DNA from: Schlesneria sp.
Lineage (GTDB): Bacteria; Planctomycetota; Planctomycetia; Planctomycetales; Planctomycetaceae
Reading direction: 5' to 3'
Assembly: GCA_028291515.1 (NCBI GenBank)
Contig: JAQGHU010000112.1
Coordinates: 1 to 49,904 of the forward strand
DNA: 49,904 nt
Every line of letters starts with the position of its first letter. Within the stretch, counting starts at the first letter, position 1. Position numbers and translations under genes: made by a program. The notes under the pieces are model-generated. The model did not search any database. It worked only from the letters and a program-made list of their open reading frames with translations, and was not told the DNA's origin. Of this stretch, positions 1 to 8,249 are shown in pieces.

Positions 1-1
1 T

Positions 2-109
2 GAGCGCACCGTCGAATCCCTCTGGGACCGAATCGGGCAACTCGTCCAAGAATTCCAGCCGCAAGAATGCCTCAACTATTTCAGACACTGCGGATACACT
101 GAAAACTAA
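2..109 (+). CDS. IS630-family transposase, C-terminal end only (partial)
   Basis: The first 35 codons of the window read as the end of a DDE transposase of the IS630 family and stop at TAA 107-109. The tail has the pattern RTVESLW, then QEC, NYF and GY close to the terminus, which is the usual end of DDE_3-type IS630 proteins after their last catalytic acidic residue. The catalytic core lies outside the window, so it cannot be judged whether the element is intact. No second IS gene follows. Family assignment is from remembered C-terminal patterns and is fairly sure; activity is unknown. Confidence 0.75.
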   Translation, partial: ERTVESLWDRIGQLVQEFQPQECLNYFRHCGYTEN

Positions 110-227
110 ACTCGAAATTGCTCTAGAATGATCCAATCGAGGCGTTGAACCGTATTGTCACTTGAACTGAACGCGCCGACTCGGCCCATTGTCTGTGGTC
201 GAGTTCAATGGATCGATAAACTGGTCG

Positions 228-593
228 ATGGTTGCTGAATGCGAAAGTGGTCCGATGCAGGACGGCAAGCATTGTCCGGAATGCGGTGAGGATATCGGAT
301 TCTGGCCCGTATTCTCAGCCGGGATTTCGCTTCGGATTCGTTGTCCGCATTGCGGGTCAATTCTCACCTACAGCAATTGCTGGAATGTCATCCTGGTTTT
401 GATTTGTATTGTGAACCTACTCATATTCCTCGCACTGGTACTGACGGACGCATTCAAAAGCTGGTCTCGACTAACAGTATCGTTTATTGTTGTCCTTCTG
501 ACTTGGAAAGCTGTCGAGCTCGTCATCGCCAAATATTTGCGCGCGAACAATTCCCTTTCCCTCGTAGACACTGAAACTGCCAACGATGCCTGA
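228..593 (+). CDS. Small zinc-ribbon membrane protein, hypothetical
   Basis: A protein of about 121 residues. The N-terminal third has two CxxCG knuckles (CPECG and CPHCGS) separated by about 23 residues, a typical zinc ribbon. It is followed by two hydrophobic segments (around VILVLICIVNLLIFLAL and SFIVVLLTWKAVELVIA) that should span the membrane. The C-terminus is polar. The start is uncertain: ATG 228 is used here, but TTG 189 and ATG 255 are in frame and none has a convincing Shine-Dalgarno. It overlaps the next gene by 8 bp, so the two are probably co-transcribed. Function is unknown; planctomycetes carry many such ribbon-plus-helix proteins. Confidence 0.65.
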   Translation: MVAECESGPMQDGKHCPECGEDIGFWPVFSAGISLRIRCPHCGSILTYSNCWNVILVLICIVNLLIFLALVLTDAFKSWSRLTVSFIVVLLTWKAVELVIAKYLRANNSLSLVDTETANDA

Positions 594-1023
594 ATTCTTC
601 CAAGGGTGGCGACGAAAGCTGGGATGCATAACGCTACTGCTGGCGTGCGTGTTCATGGGGATGTGGATGCGGAGTCTGTTGGTTCAGGATTTCATCGACA
701 TACAGCACTTCTTTGATGTTCCGATTGGAAATGGCGACTTCGCGGGTATTGGGACCGAGCCGCACTCATTGAATTTGCTGGTGTTTGCAAACTATATGGT
801 GACGACACCGGTATCGACCACGCCGCCTTCCACGACTGTTTCGCCGGATGCAGAATCGGAAGGCGACGATTCCAATATCCAGGTTGCCTCCGTGCCGGTG
901 TTTTCCGCAACTGTCCAAGTGGTTCCACTGGTGAGCGTTCCTTTTTGGCTGATCGTGATTCCCTTCACCCTGCTGTCCGTCTACCTGATGCTCCGGAAGC
1001 CACGAAAGCGAGGCGGTAAGTGA
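586..1023 (+). CDS. Hypothetical bitopic membrane protein
   Basis: A 145-residue protein with an N-terminal hydrophobic segment after a basic stretch (RRKLGCITLLLACVFMGMW) and a second near the C-terminus (VPFWLIVIPFTLLSVYLML), then a basic tail (RKPRKRGGK). Between them lies an extracytoplasmic stretch of about 80 residues rich in Thr, Ser, Pro and Val. It starts inside the end of the upstream zinc-ribbon gene and its stop overlaps the start of the next small gene in a GTGA arrangement, so the three form one translationally coupled unit. I recognise no domain with a known function. Confidence 0.7.
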   Translation: MPEFFQGWRRKLGCITLLLACVFMGMWMRSLLVQDFIDIQHFFDVPIGNGDFAGIGTEPHSLNLLVFANYMVTTPVSTTPPSTTVSPDAESEGDDSNIQVASVPVFSATVQVVPLVSVPFWLIVIPFTLLSVYLMLRKPRKRGGK

Positions 1024-1184
1024 CGGTCAAACGATTGGGTCTGTTCTGGTTCCTGGCCGCGCTTTTGTGGGCTCTCGGTGGGTTGGTCTATGCAATATCC
1101 GCGCGGCCTGCGATGGCGGGCCTGTCCGTGTCCATCTGCATGCTGATCTTCATCGTTGGCCGGCGAGTTCGCCGCAGGGCTTGA
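1020..1184 (+). CDS. 54-residue two-helix membrane protein
   Basis: GTG 1020 overlaps the TGA of the preceding gene (GTGA) and opens a 54-codon frame ending at TGA 1182-1184. The product begins MTVKRLGLFW and has two hydrophobic helices (LFWFLAALLWALGGLVYAIS and MAGLSVSICMLIFIV) and a basic end (GRRVRRRA). The overlap, the helical hairpin pattern and positive-inside ends argue that it is a real gene of the same unit as its two upstream neighbours. Function is unknown. Confidence 0.6.
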   Translation: MTVKRLGLFWFLAALLWALGGLVYAISARPAMAGLSVSICMLIFIVGRRVRRRA

Positions 1185-1368
1185 TGCGGTCACCTTAGGA
1201 GAATTGGGGGAGTCGATGAGCGAGCGACTTCACAATAACACTGCCCAAGGTCTTGGCGACCTTGGCTACGGGAGAGCGTTTGGACGGCTTGAGATCGACA
1301 CGATATAGTCGTGATCGACTTACATCTCACGCACGCTCAAATCACCGACTCATTTCAAGGGCTTGGCA

Positions 1369-2322
1369 ATGGCTTTTCGAAAGATACTCGTCGGGATCGA
1401 TCTCCATCAGGGAGATCGTGTCGCCGGCCAGGAACTGGGGCCGGCCTCTCAGACCGCGTTGACGGAAGCGGTGGATCTGGCATTGCATTCGGGCGGGACC
1501 GTGACGTTCTGTACGGCACTGAGCATTTCCGCTCAAACTGCCACGCTGATCAACCAGGATCTGCAGAACCTGCTCAAGACGGTCGAGGATTTCGCCGCCG
1601 TGGCACTCGATCAGGTCGTGGCGGAAGCGACTGCCAAAGGGGTGGCCGCTGACAAGGTGGTGCGGTTCGGACAACCTGGTGACGAGCTTGCCAAGTTCGC
1701 GCACGAGGGGCGTTACGACCTGGTCATCGTGGGGACTCGCACGCGCAGCAAGACGAGTCAACTGCTGTTCGGCAGCACAGCTCAAAAGGTGATGCGAGCG
1801 GCACCGTGTGCTGTCTGGGTCGTGAAGCCGGGGATCACCACTGAAATCCGTGAAATCGCGGTGGCGACCGATCTGACCGAATCGTGTCGTCCGGCGATGA
1901 GGGCCGCGGTGAAGATGGCTCGGGCGCTGGATGCCAAGTTGTTCGTGATCCATGCCGTCGAATCAGCCGAGTTGTCGTCGCTGCTGGTGGCGGGGGTTAG
2001 TCCGGATGCGATCCAGACGGCTCGGGTCAAGCTGACCGAGGATGCGTTGGCGCTGATGCATCAGCATTTGACGGCGACCGATTACCGGACGTTGGCTCAT
2101 GGCGTGAAAGTGGAGTTGCTCGACGGGCCACCGGATGACGTGATTCCGCAATTTGTGATCGATAACGAGATTGATGTGCTGGTGCTGGGGACGCATGCTC
2201 GCAGCGGGATTTCGCGATTGGTGCTGGGAAATACCGCGGAGCGGATCCTACCGACCGTACACTGTTCCATCCTGGCCGTGAAGCCGGGTGATTTTGTCAG
2301 CCCTTATGCGACCGACAAATAA
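1369..2322 (+). CDS. Universal stress protein, tandem UspA domains
   Basis: A 317-residue protein beginning MAFRKILVGID with two consecutive Usp domains. Each ends in the ATP-binding-type signature G-x2-G-x9-G(S/T): the first is GTRTRSKTSQLLFGSTAQKV, the second GTHARSGISRLVLGNTAERI. Each is followed by the strand that closes the fold (AVWVVKP, SILAVKPG). ATG 1369 is chosen because the Usp fold starts immediately after it and a CAAGGG sits about 8 bp upstream; TTG 1363 is an alternative. A 30-codon frame with a GGGGGAG before its ATG (1216-1308) lies upstream, but nothing else supports it. The stop is directly followed by the GTG of the cysteine desulfurase gene, which implies an operon. Tandem UspA proteins are cytoplasmic stress proteins; the substrate is unknown. 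Confidence 0.9.
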   Translation: MAFRKILVGIDLHQGDRVAGQELGPASQTALTEAVDLALHSGGTVTFCTALSISAQTATLINQDLQNLLKTVEDFAAVALDQVVAEATAKGVAADKVVRFGQPGDELAKFAHEGRYDLVIVGTRTRSKTSQLLFGSTAQKVMRAAPCAVWVVKPGITTEIREIAVATDLTESCRPAMRAAVKMARALDAKLFVIHAVESAELSSLLVAGVSPDAIQTARVKLTEDALALMHQHLTATDYRTLAHGVKVELLDGPPDDVIPQFVIDNEIDVLVLGTHARSGISRLVLGNTAERILPTVHCSILAVKPGDFVSPYATDK

Positions 2323-3492
2323 GTGACGCCTGAACTTCCGATTTACCTGGATCATCAGTCAACAACGCCCGTCGATGCGCGTGTGTTGGCGGCGATGCTG
2401 CCGTATTTCTACGAGCAGTATGGGAATGCATCGAGTCACCATCACGCGTACGGCCAGGCGGCTCGGGCCGCGGTGGCGACGGCGCGAGAACAGGTGGCAG
2501 AACTGCTGGGGGTGACACCTCGCGAGGTGATCTTTACCAGTGATGCCACCGAGGCGAATAACCTGGCGATTAAAGGGTGCCTGGCCGCTGCTCCGCCGGG
2601 AAGCCACCTGATCGTGAATGCGGCCGAGCATAAATCGGTGCTGGACGTGGCCACGAAGCTGGCCGGTCGAGGGATCGAGGTCAGCATCCTGCCGGTGAGT
2701 ACACAGGGATTGGTTGATCCCGAAGCGGTCCGCGAGGCGATTCGTCCGAATACTGTGTTGGTCTCGGCGATGCTGGGAAACAATGAAGTCGGTTCGATCA
2801 ATCCGATCGCGGAAATCGCGAACATCTGTGCGTCGCGAGATGTGCCGTTTCACTCGGATATTACTCAGGCTGTCGGACGAATCCCGGTTGGTCTCTCCGC
2901 CTGGCCGATCGACCTGGCGAGTTTGACGGCTCACAAGGTCTATGGACCGAAGGGGATTGGGGCACTGATCAAGCGGCGGTCGTCTCGACAACCAGCCTTG
3001 GAATCACAACTGGATGGGGGAGGACACGAGAACAGTTTGCGCGGCGGAACGCTGCCGGTCCCGCTGATCGTGGGATTCGGTCAAGCTTGTGAACTGGTTC
3101 GACAATTACGCGCGGCCGATGCCATGCGACTGCGGGAGTTGGCCATGCAACTCGAACAGGGAATTCGCAGTCAGTTGTCCGAAGTCACCTTGAACGGACC
3201 GTCACTGACGGAGGATCGATTGCCAGGGAACTTGAATCTGTCGTTTGGCGGCATCGATGGAGACCGCCTGCTCACTCGAATGACGCGGATTGCCGTCAGC
3301 AGTGGCGCGGCGTGTTCATCGGCCGAACCCGAACCAAGTCATGTGCTGCGCGCGATGGGTCTAGGTGACCAGTTGGTAAAAGCGAGCTTGCGATTCGGAA
3401 TTGGTCGGCCCACCACGAGCGCCGATATCGAGATTGCGATCAGTGAAGTCGTGACGGTGGTCCGCGATTTGAGGTCGATGAGAAGAAACTGA
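2323..3492 (+). CDS. Cysteine desulfurase, NifS/IscS class (PLP enzyme)
   Basis: A 389-residue fold-type I aminotransferase-like enzyme that removes sulfur from L-cysteine as an enzyme persulfide for Fe-S cluster or thiolation pathways. Visible signatures: the N-terminal YLDHQSTTP, the PLP-stacking His in AEHKSVL (H104), Asp in HSDITQAVG (D178), the Schiff-base lysine in TAHKVYGPKG (K205), and the persulfide-forming Cys in SSGAACSSAEP (C331) followed by SHVLRAMG. Length and the short Cys loop suit the NifS/IscS group rather than SufS. GTG 2323 abuts the stop of the Usp gene and has no Shine-Dalgarno of its own, so coupling is likely. No iscU or iscR is near, so its sulfur acceptor is not visible here. 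Confidence 0.93.
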   Translation: MTPELPIYLDHQSTTPVDARVLAAMLPYFYEQYGNASSHHHAYGQAARAAVATAREQVAELLGVTPREVIFTSDATEANNLAIKGCLAAAPPGSHLIVNAAEHKSVLDVATKLAGRGIEVSILPVSTQGLVDPEAVREAIRPNTVLVSAMLGNNEVGSINPIAEIANICASRDVPFHSDITQAVGRIPVGLSAWPIDLASLTAHKVYGPKGIGALIKRRSSRQPALESQLDGGGHENSLRGGTLPVPLIVGFGQACELVRQLRAADAMRLRELAMQLEQGIRSQLSEVTLNGPSLTEDRLPGNLNLSFGGIDGDRLLTRMTRIAVSSGAACSSAEPEPSHVLRAMGLGDQLVKASLRFGIGRPTTSADIEIAISEVVTVVRDLRSMRRN

Positions 3493-3614
3493 TGCCGTCA
3501 GAAGAACACAACCGTCGCCGGCGCGCTGCTCTACCCATAGCGAGCAGCAATCGCCGACTTTTGGTTGTCCCAGCCCCCCTGTGGCAAGACGGACGTTGTC
3601 CGTCGGGGCGAATC

Positions 3615-4454
3615 TTACAGACTGCCAGCGTACGAGTACGGCGTCTGCAGGAATCGTTGTTGTGTTTCGCGATCGCTAAAGAACCAGAGTTTGCCCCGCC
3701 AGATCACCCCCACCCGGGGATCACCTGCGGCCACCTGTTGACCATCGCGCGAGCTCACCAGGCACTGACCATTGGCAACGGGCCAATAGCGTTCCGGGTT
3801 CGCCATGAATCGCTTGCGATGTTCGTCGGTATGGAAGCAAATCGTTTGTCCTCTGTATTCGACACCAAACTGCGCATCGCCCTTGCGCAACTTATTGTCG
3901 TCCAGCAAGCTGGCCAGACAAAACCCATCGAAACCATGGGAAGGATTGGCGACTGCCAAAGCGGAAACCGCTTCGCTGTCATCGCTATCCCCATCTTCTT
4001 CTGGCGCGTCTTTCACTCGAACGAGTTCCAGAACGTTGACCAGATCGTTCGCCGATTGAAATCCCGACATGCGTTTGACGACATTCAAGTCATGCGAAAC
4101 CACCAACGTGGTGGGATACGACTGAACTTTGAAATCGGCAACCAACTCGGGATGCTCATCAGCATCCACTTCCAGCAGCACGAAGTCGCGACGCAATCGT
4201 CGGCGGACTCGTTCGTCGGTAAACGTCAGCTGCTGCATTTGCCGACATGGCCCACACCACGTCGCAGTGATCTTCACGAGGATTGGTCGTCTCCTCTGGC
4301 GGGCTTCGTCGGCCGCCTGTTTGTAACTCCTGCGCCACGTCAACCGCGCGGCATCAGGTTCTTCGTCGGCCCCATAGGCTTCGCTGAATGCGAGTGTTCC
4401 GGTGACCGTCGCGACGAGTGTGAGCATAATGCTCCCCGTGCGAAAGAATGCCAT
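3615..4454 (-). CDS. Exported thioredoxin-fold protein with YHS-like C-terminal region
   Basis: A 279-residue protein. A signal peptide (residues about 1-28, ending AYGA) precedes a thioredoxin domain with the redox motif WCGPC at residues 66-70, and cis-Pro in QSYPTT. After an acidic linker (EEDGDSDDSE) come two half-repeats that look like YHS modules (FCLASLL, GVEYRGQTICF, RKRFMANPERYWPV and later GVIWRGKLWFFSD, QRFLQTP). ATG 4454 is chosen over an upstream in-frame ATG at 4484 because GAGGAGGAAAGC precedes it perfectly spaced. YHS domains are often metal-associated, so a role in extracytoplasmic disulfide or metal-linked chemistry is plausible but not shown. Confidence 0.85.
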   Translation of the reverse strand: MAFFRTGSIMLTLVATVTGTLAFSEAYGADEEPDAARLTWRRSYKQAADEARQRRRPILVKITATWCGPCRQMQQLTFTDERVRRRLRRDFVLLEVDADEHPELVADFKVQSYPTTLVVSHDLNVVKRMSGFQSANDLVNVLELVRVKDAPEEDGDSDDSEAVSALAVANPSHGFDGFCLASLLDDNKLRKGDAQFGVEYRGQTICFHTDEHRKRFMANPERYWPVANGQCLVSSRDGQQVAAGDPRVGVIWRGKLWFFSDRETQQRFLQTPYSYAGSL

Positions 4455-4484
4455 GCTTTCCTCCTCACATGTGTGGCGTTCCAA

Positions 4485-4876
4485 TCCTCCATGCTATGCG
4501 CCTTGAACTGTCGAGATGATGAACACCAGATCTATTCATCGACAGTGGAAACCAGGTTGCCGAAGCGTTACCGGAGTCCCAGCGAGCGGTTCAAAGGTAG
4601 CCGCAGGCGACGAGTGCTGCTACCTTCAATCACACGAATGGCCAGAGTATTACGAAAGTTTTGAATTGCTTAATCTTTGCTGAAGTAGGGTCTTTCAGGG
4701 TTGAAATCAACATCAGGTTTTGATTCGCGACAATTCAACAAAGTCCAATTGGTGCGATCATCCGAACGATTAATTGCGGAGCGAACAGTTAACTGCGAGC
4801 CCTTGGCATGCGGTGATGACTTGTGATAATTGTCGAGCGAGAACGAAGACGTTGAACACTTACTCAAGGACGAATT
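4485..4876. other. Intergenic region between divergent genes, no gene seen
   Basis: About 390 bp between the divergent thioredoxin/YHS and phosphatase genes, richer in A and T than its surroundings in the right half. Both promoters must lie here. An inverted repeat AAGGTAGC/GCTACCTT (4594-4601 and 4619-4626, spacer 17) is the only clear structure. Short frames present have no ribosome site and no recognisable product. Confidence 0.5.
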
Positions 4877-5542
4877 GTGCCACGAACCCTGGCGATCGGT
4901 GATATCCACGGCTGCTCGACCGCGCTACGCAAGTTGTGCGAATTCGTGCAGCTACGCAGTGACGATGTCATTATCACGCTGGGCGACTATCCCGATCGCG
5001 GCCCCGACTCTAAGGGGGTGATTGATTTTCTGCTCGACCTGAACCAGCGATACAAGCTGGTTCCGCTGCGCGGCAATCATGACATCATGATGCTGGACGC
5101 TCGCGCTGGCGGGGTGGCCTATCAGTCCTGGATCAATGTCGGTGGTGATAGCACGCTGGCGTCCTACGCCCAGAATGATGAAGAGGGAAGTCTGGCCGAT
5201 GTTCCCAAATCTCACTGGGAGTTTCTGGAAAAGCGGTTGCTGCCGTATTACGAGACGAAATCGCACTTCTTCGTGCATGGCAGCGTCTATCCCGATCTGC
5301 CGCTCGATGACCAACCGGATTACATGCTGTATTGGGAACGGATCAATGATCCCCAGCGACACGAGTCGGGGAAAATCATGATCTGCGGTCATACGTCACA
5401 GAAATCCGGGAAGCCGCTGATCACGGAGCACGCGATTTGTATTGATACGCGCGTTTACGGCAGCGGCTGGCTGTCGTGTTTGGATGTGGAAACAGGAAGG
5501 GTCTGGCAAGCGAACCAGGCCGGCGAAACTCGAAAACTGTGA
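4877..5542 (+). CDS. PPP-family metallophosphatase (Ser/Thr phosphatase / Ap4A hydrolase type)
   Basis: A 221-residue cytoplasmic protein with the ordered metal-binding motifs of the PPP family: GDIHG (residues 8-12), GDYPDRGPDS, RGNHD, then isolated histidines in FFVHGS and CGHTSQK. Two divalent metals are expected. Short bacterial members act as protein Ser/Thr phosphatases or dinucleotide polyphosphate hydrolases; the sequence does not tell which. The second motif has Pro (GDYPDRG) where Val or Phe is common. GTG 4877 is the only start that leaves the first strand and GDIHG intact. It stands alone and converges with rsmB, whose stop codon is one base away. Confidence 0.88.
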   Translation: MPRTLAIGDIHGCSTALRKLCEFVQLRSDDVIITLGDYPDRGPDSKGVIDFLLDLNQRYKLVPLRGNHDIMMLDARAGGVAYQSWINVGGDSTLASYAQNDEEGSLADVPKSHWEFLEKRLLPYYETKSHFFVHGSVYPDLPLDDQPDYMLYWERINDPQRHESGKIMICGHTSQKSGKPLITEHAICIDTRVYGSGWLSCLDVETGRVWQANQAGETRKL

Positions 5543-5543
5543 G

Positions 5544-6941
5544 TTAATTCCGCTCCAGCAGCGCCTGATAACCACCGTCCGTCGGATTGCCCGGCAAGAA
5601 GGAGAAATCCTCGACGAGTCGGATATCGCGTCGAGCAGCAATCGTTTTCGCGACGAGTTCGTTGTTCTCTTCTGGTTCAATGCTGCAAGTCGAATAGACC
5701 GCCCGACCACCAGGGGCCAGGCGATCGAGTGCCATATTCAGCAAACGCTGTTGAACTGTATTCAATTCGGAGATCCCCGCCTGAGTGATGCGCCAGCGGG
5801 CTTCGGGCCGCTTGCCCAGGACACCGGTGTTTGAGCAAGGGACATCGACCAGGATGGCATCGAAAGGACCGTCGGGAGCGTTCGACCCATCTTCGCCGAT
5901 CAATTGAGGCTGAATGATATCGGCCCCCAATCGCTGGCGATTCGATTCGATCAGCTTCAGTCGTTCGGGTCGAATATCGGTCGCGATGATCTGGCCGCTG
6001 TTATTCATGAGTTCGGCCAGATGACACGTCTTTCCGCCCGGAGCGGCACAAATATCCCACACACGCTGACCCGGATTGGGAGACAGACGCAACGCGGCTT
6101 GCATCGCGGAGAGGTCCTGAACCGCGAACCAGCCTTCCTGGTACTTCGGCAGACGATCGACTTGCGAGACCCCTTCGAGTGCGATGGCGTCGCAGCCTTC
6201 GATCGGCTGAGCGGCAATGTCTGCACCCTGCAGTTCCTGCAATAGAGCGTCGCGAGTTGTCCGCAGTTTGTTGGCGCGGATCACCAACTTGCCGGGCGAG
6301 TTGAACCAATGTCCCAGGCGAAACAGTTCGGCCGCATCCATCCGCTTGAGCCATCGCTCGGCCAGCCACAGTGGGAAGCTGTAGGCATCCGCAAAGTAAT
6401 GAGCTGAATCGCGGGAAGGATCGGCAAACAGGTTGTCGCGAAGTTGCCGGAAGCGTCCATCGGAAAGGGGGACACCGCGAGCGGATGGTTCGGACGCAAT
6501 GTCTTCAGCGATCAGGCGAGTCGCGCCGCGCAGGACTCCATTCACGAAGCCGCTCCAACGCATGCGGCCCAATCGCTTGGTCAACTCGACAGTTTCATGC
6601 ACGGAGGCGTGCGGGGGGACTCCATCAAGCAGAAAGATCTGATAGATCCCCAATCGCAAGACGGTCAGCAACGGAGCTTCAACCTGATCTAACGGGCGGG
6701 CGACCAGTTTTCCCAGAATGGCATCGAGTGTCGCGTAGCGTCGAACCACTCCGCAAGCCAACTCGGTCGCCAAACCACGTTCGCGAGGCGGCAGGCTGGC
6801 CGTGCGGAACAAGCGATCCAATACGTCGCTCAACCAGGTTCCGCTGTTGCGGAACTCCTCCAAAGCCACAAACGCAGCCTCGCGGGAACTACGCACGGAA
6901 AGTAGCGGTTGAGCAAAATCGTCGAGAGAATCAGTAAGCAC
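5544..6941 (-). CDS. rsmB: 16S rRNA m5C967 methyltransferase RsmB
   Basis: A 465-residue enzyme from GTG 6941. The N-terminal third is a NusB-like helical domain (SREAAFVALEEF, then RGLATELACGVVRRYATLD and LRLGIYQIFLLD). The C-terminal domain is a Rossmann-type methyltransferase with the SAM motif DICAAPGGKTCHLAEL, motif IV DVPCSNTGVLGKRPEARWR, and motif VI YSTCSIEPEEN containing the catalytic cysteine. This order and length identify RsmB, which methylates C5 of C967 in 16S rRNA. The frame stays open to GTG 7025, so the start is not certain; 6941 is preferred because conserved sequence begins shortly after it. No formyltransferase gene (fmt) accompanies it, unlike in proteobacteria. Confidence 0.9.
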   Translation of the reverse strand: MLTDSLDDFAQPLLSVRSSREAAFVALEEFRNSGTWLSDVLDRLFRTASLPPRERGLATELACGVVRRYATLDAILGKLVARPLDQVEAPLLTVLRLGIYQIFLLDGVPPHASVHETVELTKRLGRMRWSGFVNGVLRGATRLIAEDIASEPSARGVPLSDGRFRQLRDNLFADPSRDSAHYFADAYSFPLWLAERWLKRMDAAELFRLGHWFNSPGKLVIRANKLRTTRDALLQELQGADIAAQPIEGCDAIALEGVSQVDRLPKYQEGWFAVQDLSAMQAALRLSPNPGQRVWDICAAPGGKTCHLAELMNNSGQIIATDIRPERLKLIESNRQRLGADIIQPQLIGEDGSNAPDGPFDAILVDVPCSNTGVLGKRPEARWRITQAGISELNTVQQRLLNMALDRLAPGGRAVYSTCSIEPEENNELVAKTIAARRDIRLVEDFSFLPGNPTDGGYQALLERN

Positions 6942-7142
6942 GCGGAATCCATCAGGCAAAAACAAAGTACAGATCGAACTCTTGAGACCGACCCTTCCAG
7001 AGGAGCAACCAGCATCATACCGCACAACTCGTCGAACGTCGCCGGTCGTCAGCGGCAGATCGTAGTCGCCCGACGTGGAAGCGGGTATCGTGTGCTTCTC
7101 TGCTCATCTCTACGATTTACACTCAAATTGCGGCGACATTCT

Positions 7143-8156
7143 ATGCGATTCAAGACGGTCCTCTGTTTGGTCGGAATGGTTCTTGCGCCGGCGATCGCCC
7201 GGAGCGAAGAACCAACGACCGCAAAGCTGCAGCCGGCGTGGAAACTCGATTGGCAGAAGCGAATGAATTCGCCGTTTGCTCGGGCCGAGGCGCCGGCAAT
7301 TGTCTACAAGGGGACGCTGTATCTGTTCGGCGGATTCACGGAAGAATTAAAGGCGGCGAATTTGGTTGATGTGTACGATCCGGCGGGCGATAGTTGGGTC
7401 CGGCTGAAACCGATGCCGACGCCGGTGACGCATCTGAATGCGACTATCGATGGAACAACAGTTTGGTTCGCCGGGGGCTTCAAGGGGCCGCACCCTGGCC
7501 CGGTTGTTGACGAGGTCTGGAAGTACGACATCACGTTAGATACCTGGAGCAGCGGTCCGAAGTTGCCGGAGCCTCGCGCTGGCGGCGGCTTGGCAATTGC
7601 TGGTCGCAAACTGCATTACTTTGGTGGTTACACGTCCGATCGCGATACCAACTCTGGAGATCACTGGTCGCTGTCACTCGATGAAGGGACGGAATGGCAA
7701 CGTCTGACCGAACTTCCCGATCCGCGTGGACATGTGAGTGCTGCAGAACTCGATGGGAAGATCTATGCCCTGGGAGGCGATCATGGGCACGACAAGACGC
7801 AAATCGACGTCGCGTCGTGTCACGTCTTCGATCCGGCGACGAATAAGTGGACTGCGATCGCCAGCTTACCCGACGGCCGCAGCCACTTTGAATCGAGCAC
7901 CATCATTCACCGTGGCCGCATCCTGGTCGTGGGTGGTCGCTGCAACAGCTCGCAGCCACCCCGCAACGTCGTCGATGATATTCTCGAATACGATCCCAAA
8001 ACGGATTCGTGGAGCGTCGTGGGGACTTTGCCACTGAAGGTTCTTGCCCCCGTGGCAGCGATCATCGATGGACGACTAGTCGTGACCACGGGCGGGTTGA
8101 ACAATCCTCGCCCTTTGACTGCGTTGACCTGGTCCGCAGATTTGCCGAAAGATTGA
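7143..8156 (+). CDS. Secreted kelch-repeat beta-propeller protein
   Basis: A 337-residue protein with a signal peptide (MRFKTVLCLVGMVLAPAIA, cleavage near ARS-EE). It is then built of about six kelch blades, seen as repeats of the type LYLFGG, VWFAGG, LHYFGG, IYALGG, ILVVGG and LVVTTGG, spaced about 50 residues, each with a W near the end (DSWVRL, DTWSSG, NKWTAI, DSWSVVG). ATG 7143 is chosen because it begins the signal peptide; the frame is open further upstream without similarity. It is monocistronic, divergent from rsmB, and ends before a strong bidirectional hairpin. The role is probably binding or structural outside the cytoplasmic membrane; a sialate mutarotase-like activity is possible for kelch proteins but not supported here. 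Confidence 0.85.
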   Translation: MRFKTVLCLVGMVLAPAIARSEEPTTAKLQPAWKLDWQKRMNSPFARAEAPAIVYKGTLYLFGGFTEELKAANLVDVYDPAGDSWVRLKPMPTPVTHLNATIDGTTVWFAGGFKGPHPGPVVDEVWKYDITLDTWSSGPKLPEPRAGGGLAIAGRKLHYFGGYTSDRDTNSGDHWSLSLDEGTEWQRLTELPDPRGHVSAAELDGKIYALGGDHGHDKTQIDVASCHVFDPATNKWTAIASLPDGRSHFESSTIIHRGRILVVGGRCNSSQPPRNVVDDILEYDPKTDSWSVVGTLPLKVLAPVAAIIDGRLVVTTGGLNNPRPLTALTWSADLPKD

Positions 8157-8193
8157 GAATGACCGATCTCATGACAGCGATGTCAAAATAAAA

Positions 8194-8223
8194 CCGGCCC
8201 GATATGAATCCATATCGGGCCGG
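8194..8223. terminator. Bidirectional hairpin terminator
   Basis: A perfect 13-bp stem (CCGGCCCGATATG and its complement) with loop AATC, flanked by AAA on the left and CTTTG on the right. It lies between the stop of the kelch gene (plus) and the stop of the SDR-like gene (minus), so it can end both transcripts. Confidence 0.85.
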
Positions 8224-8249
8224 CTTTGATTGATGCGAACAATCTGATG

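Noticed and set aside
1216-1308. 30-codon frame with GGGGGAG before ATG, upstream of the universal stress protein gene
   Set aside because: Good ribosome-site-like sequence, but the peptide is short, shows no feature, and cannot be distinguished from chance.
3492-4664. Plus-strand frame of 390 codons after the cysteine desulfurase gene
   Set aside because: It is the shadow of the minus-strand thioredoxin/YHS gene, which has a signal peptide, WCGPC and a perfect ribosome site; the plus-strand product is Arg-rich without domain.
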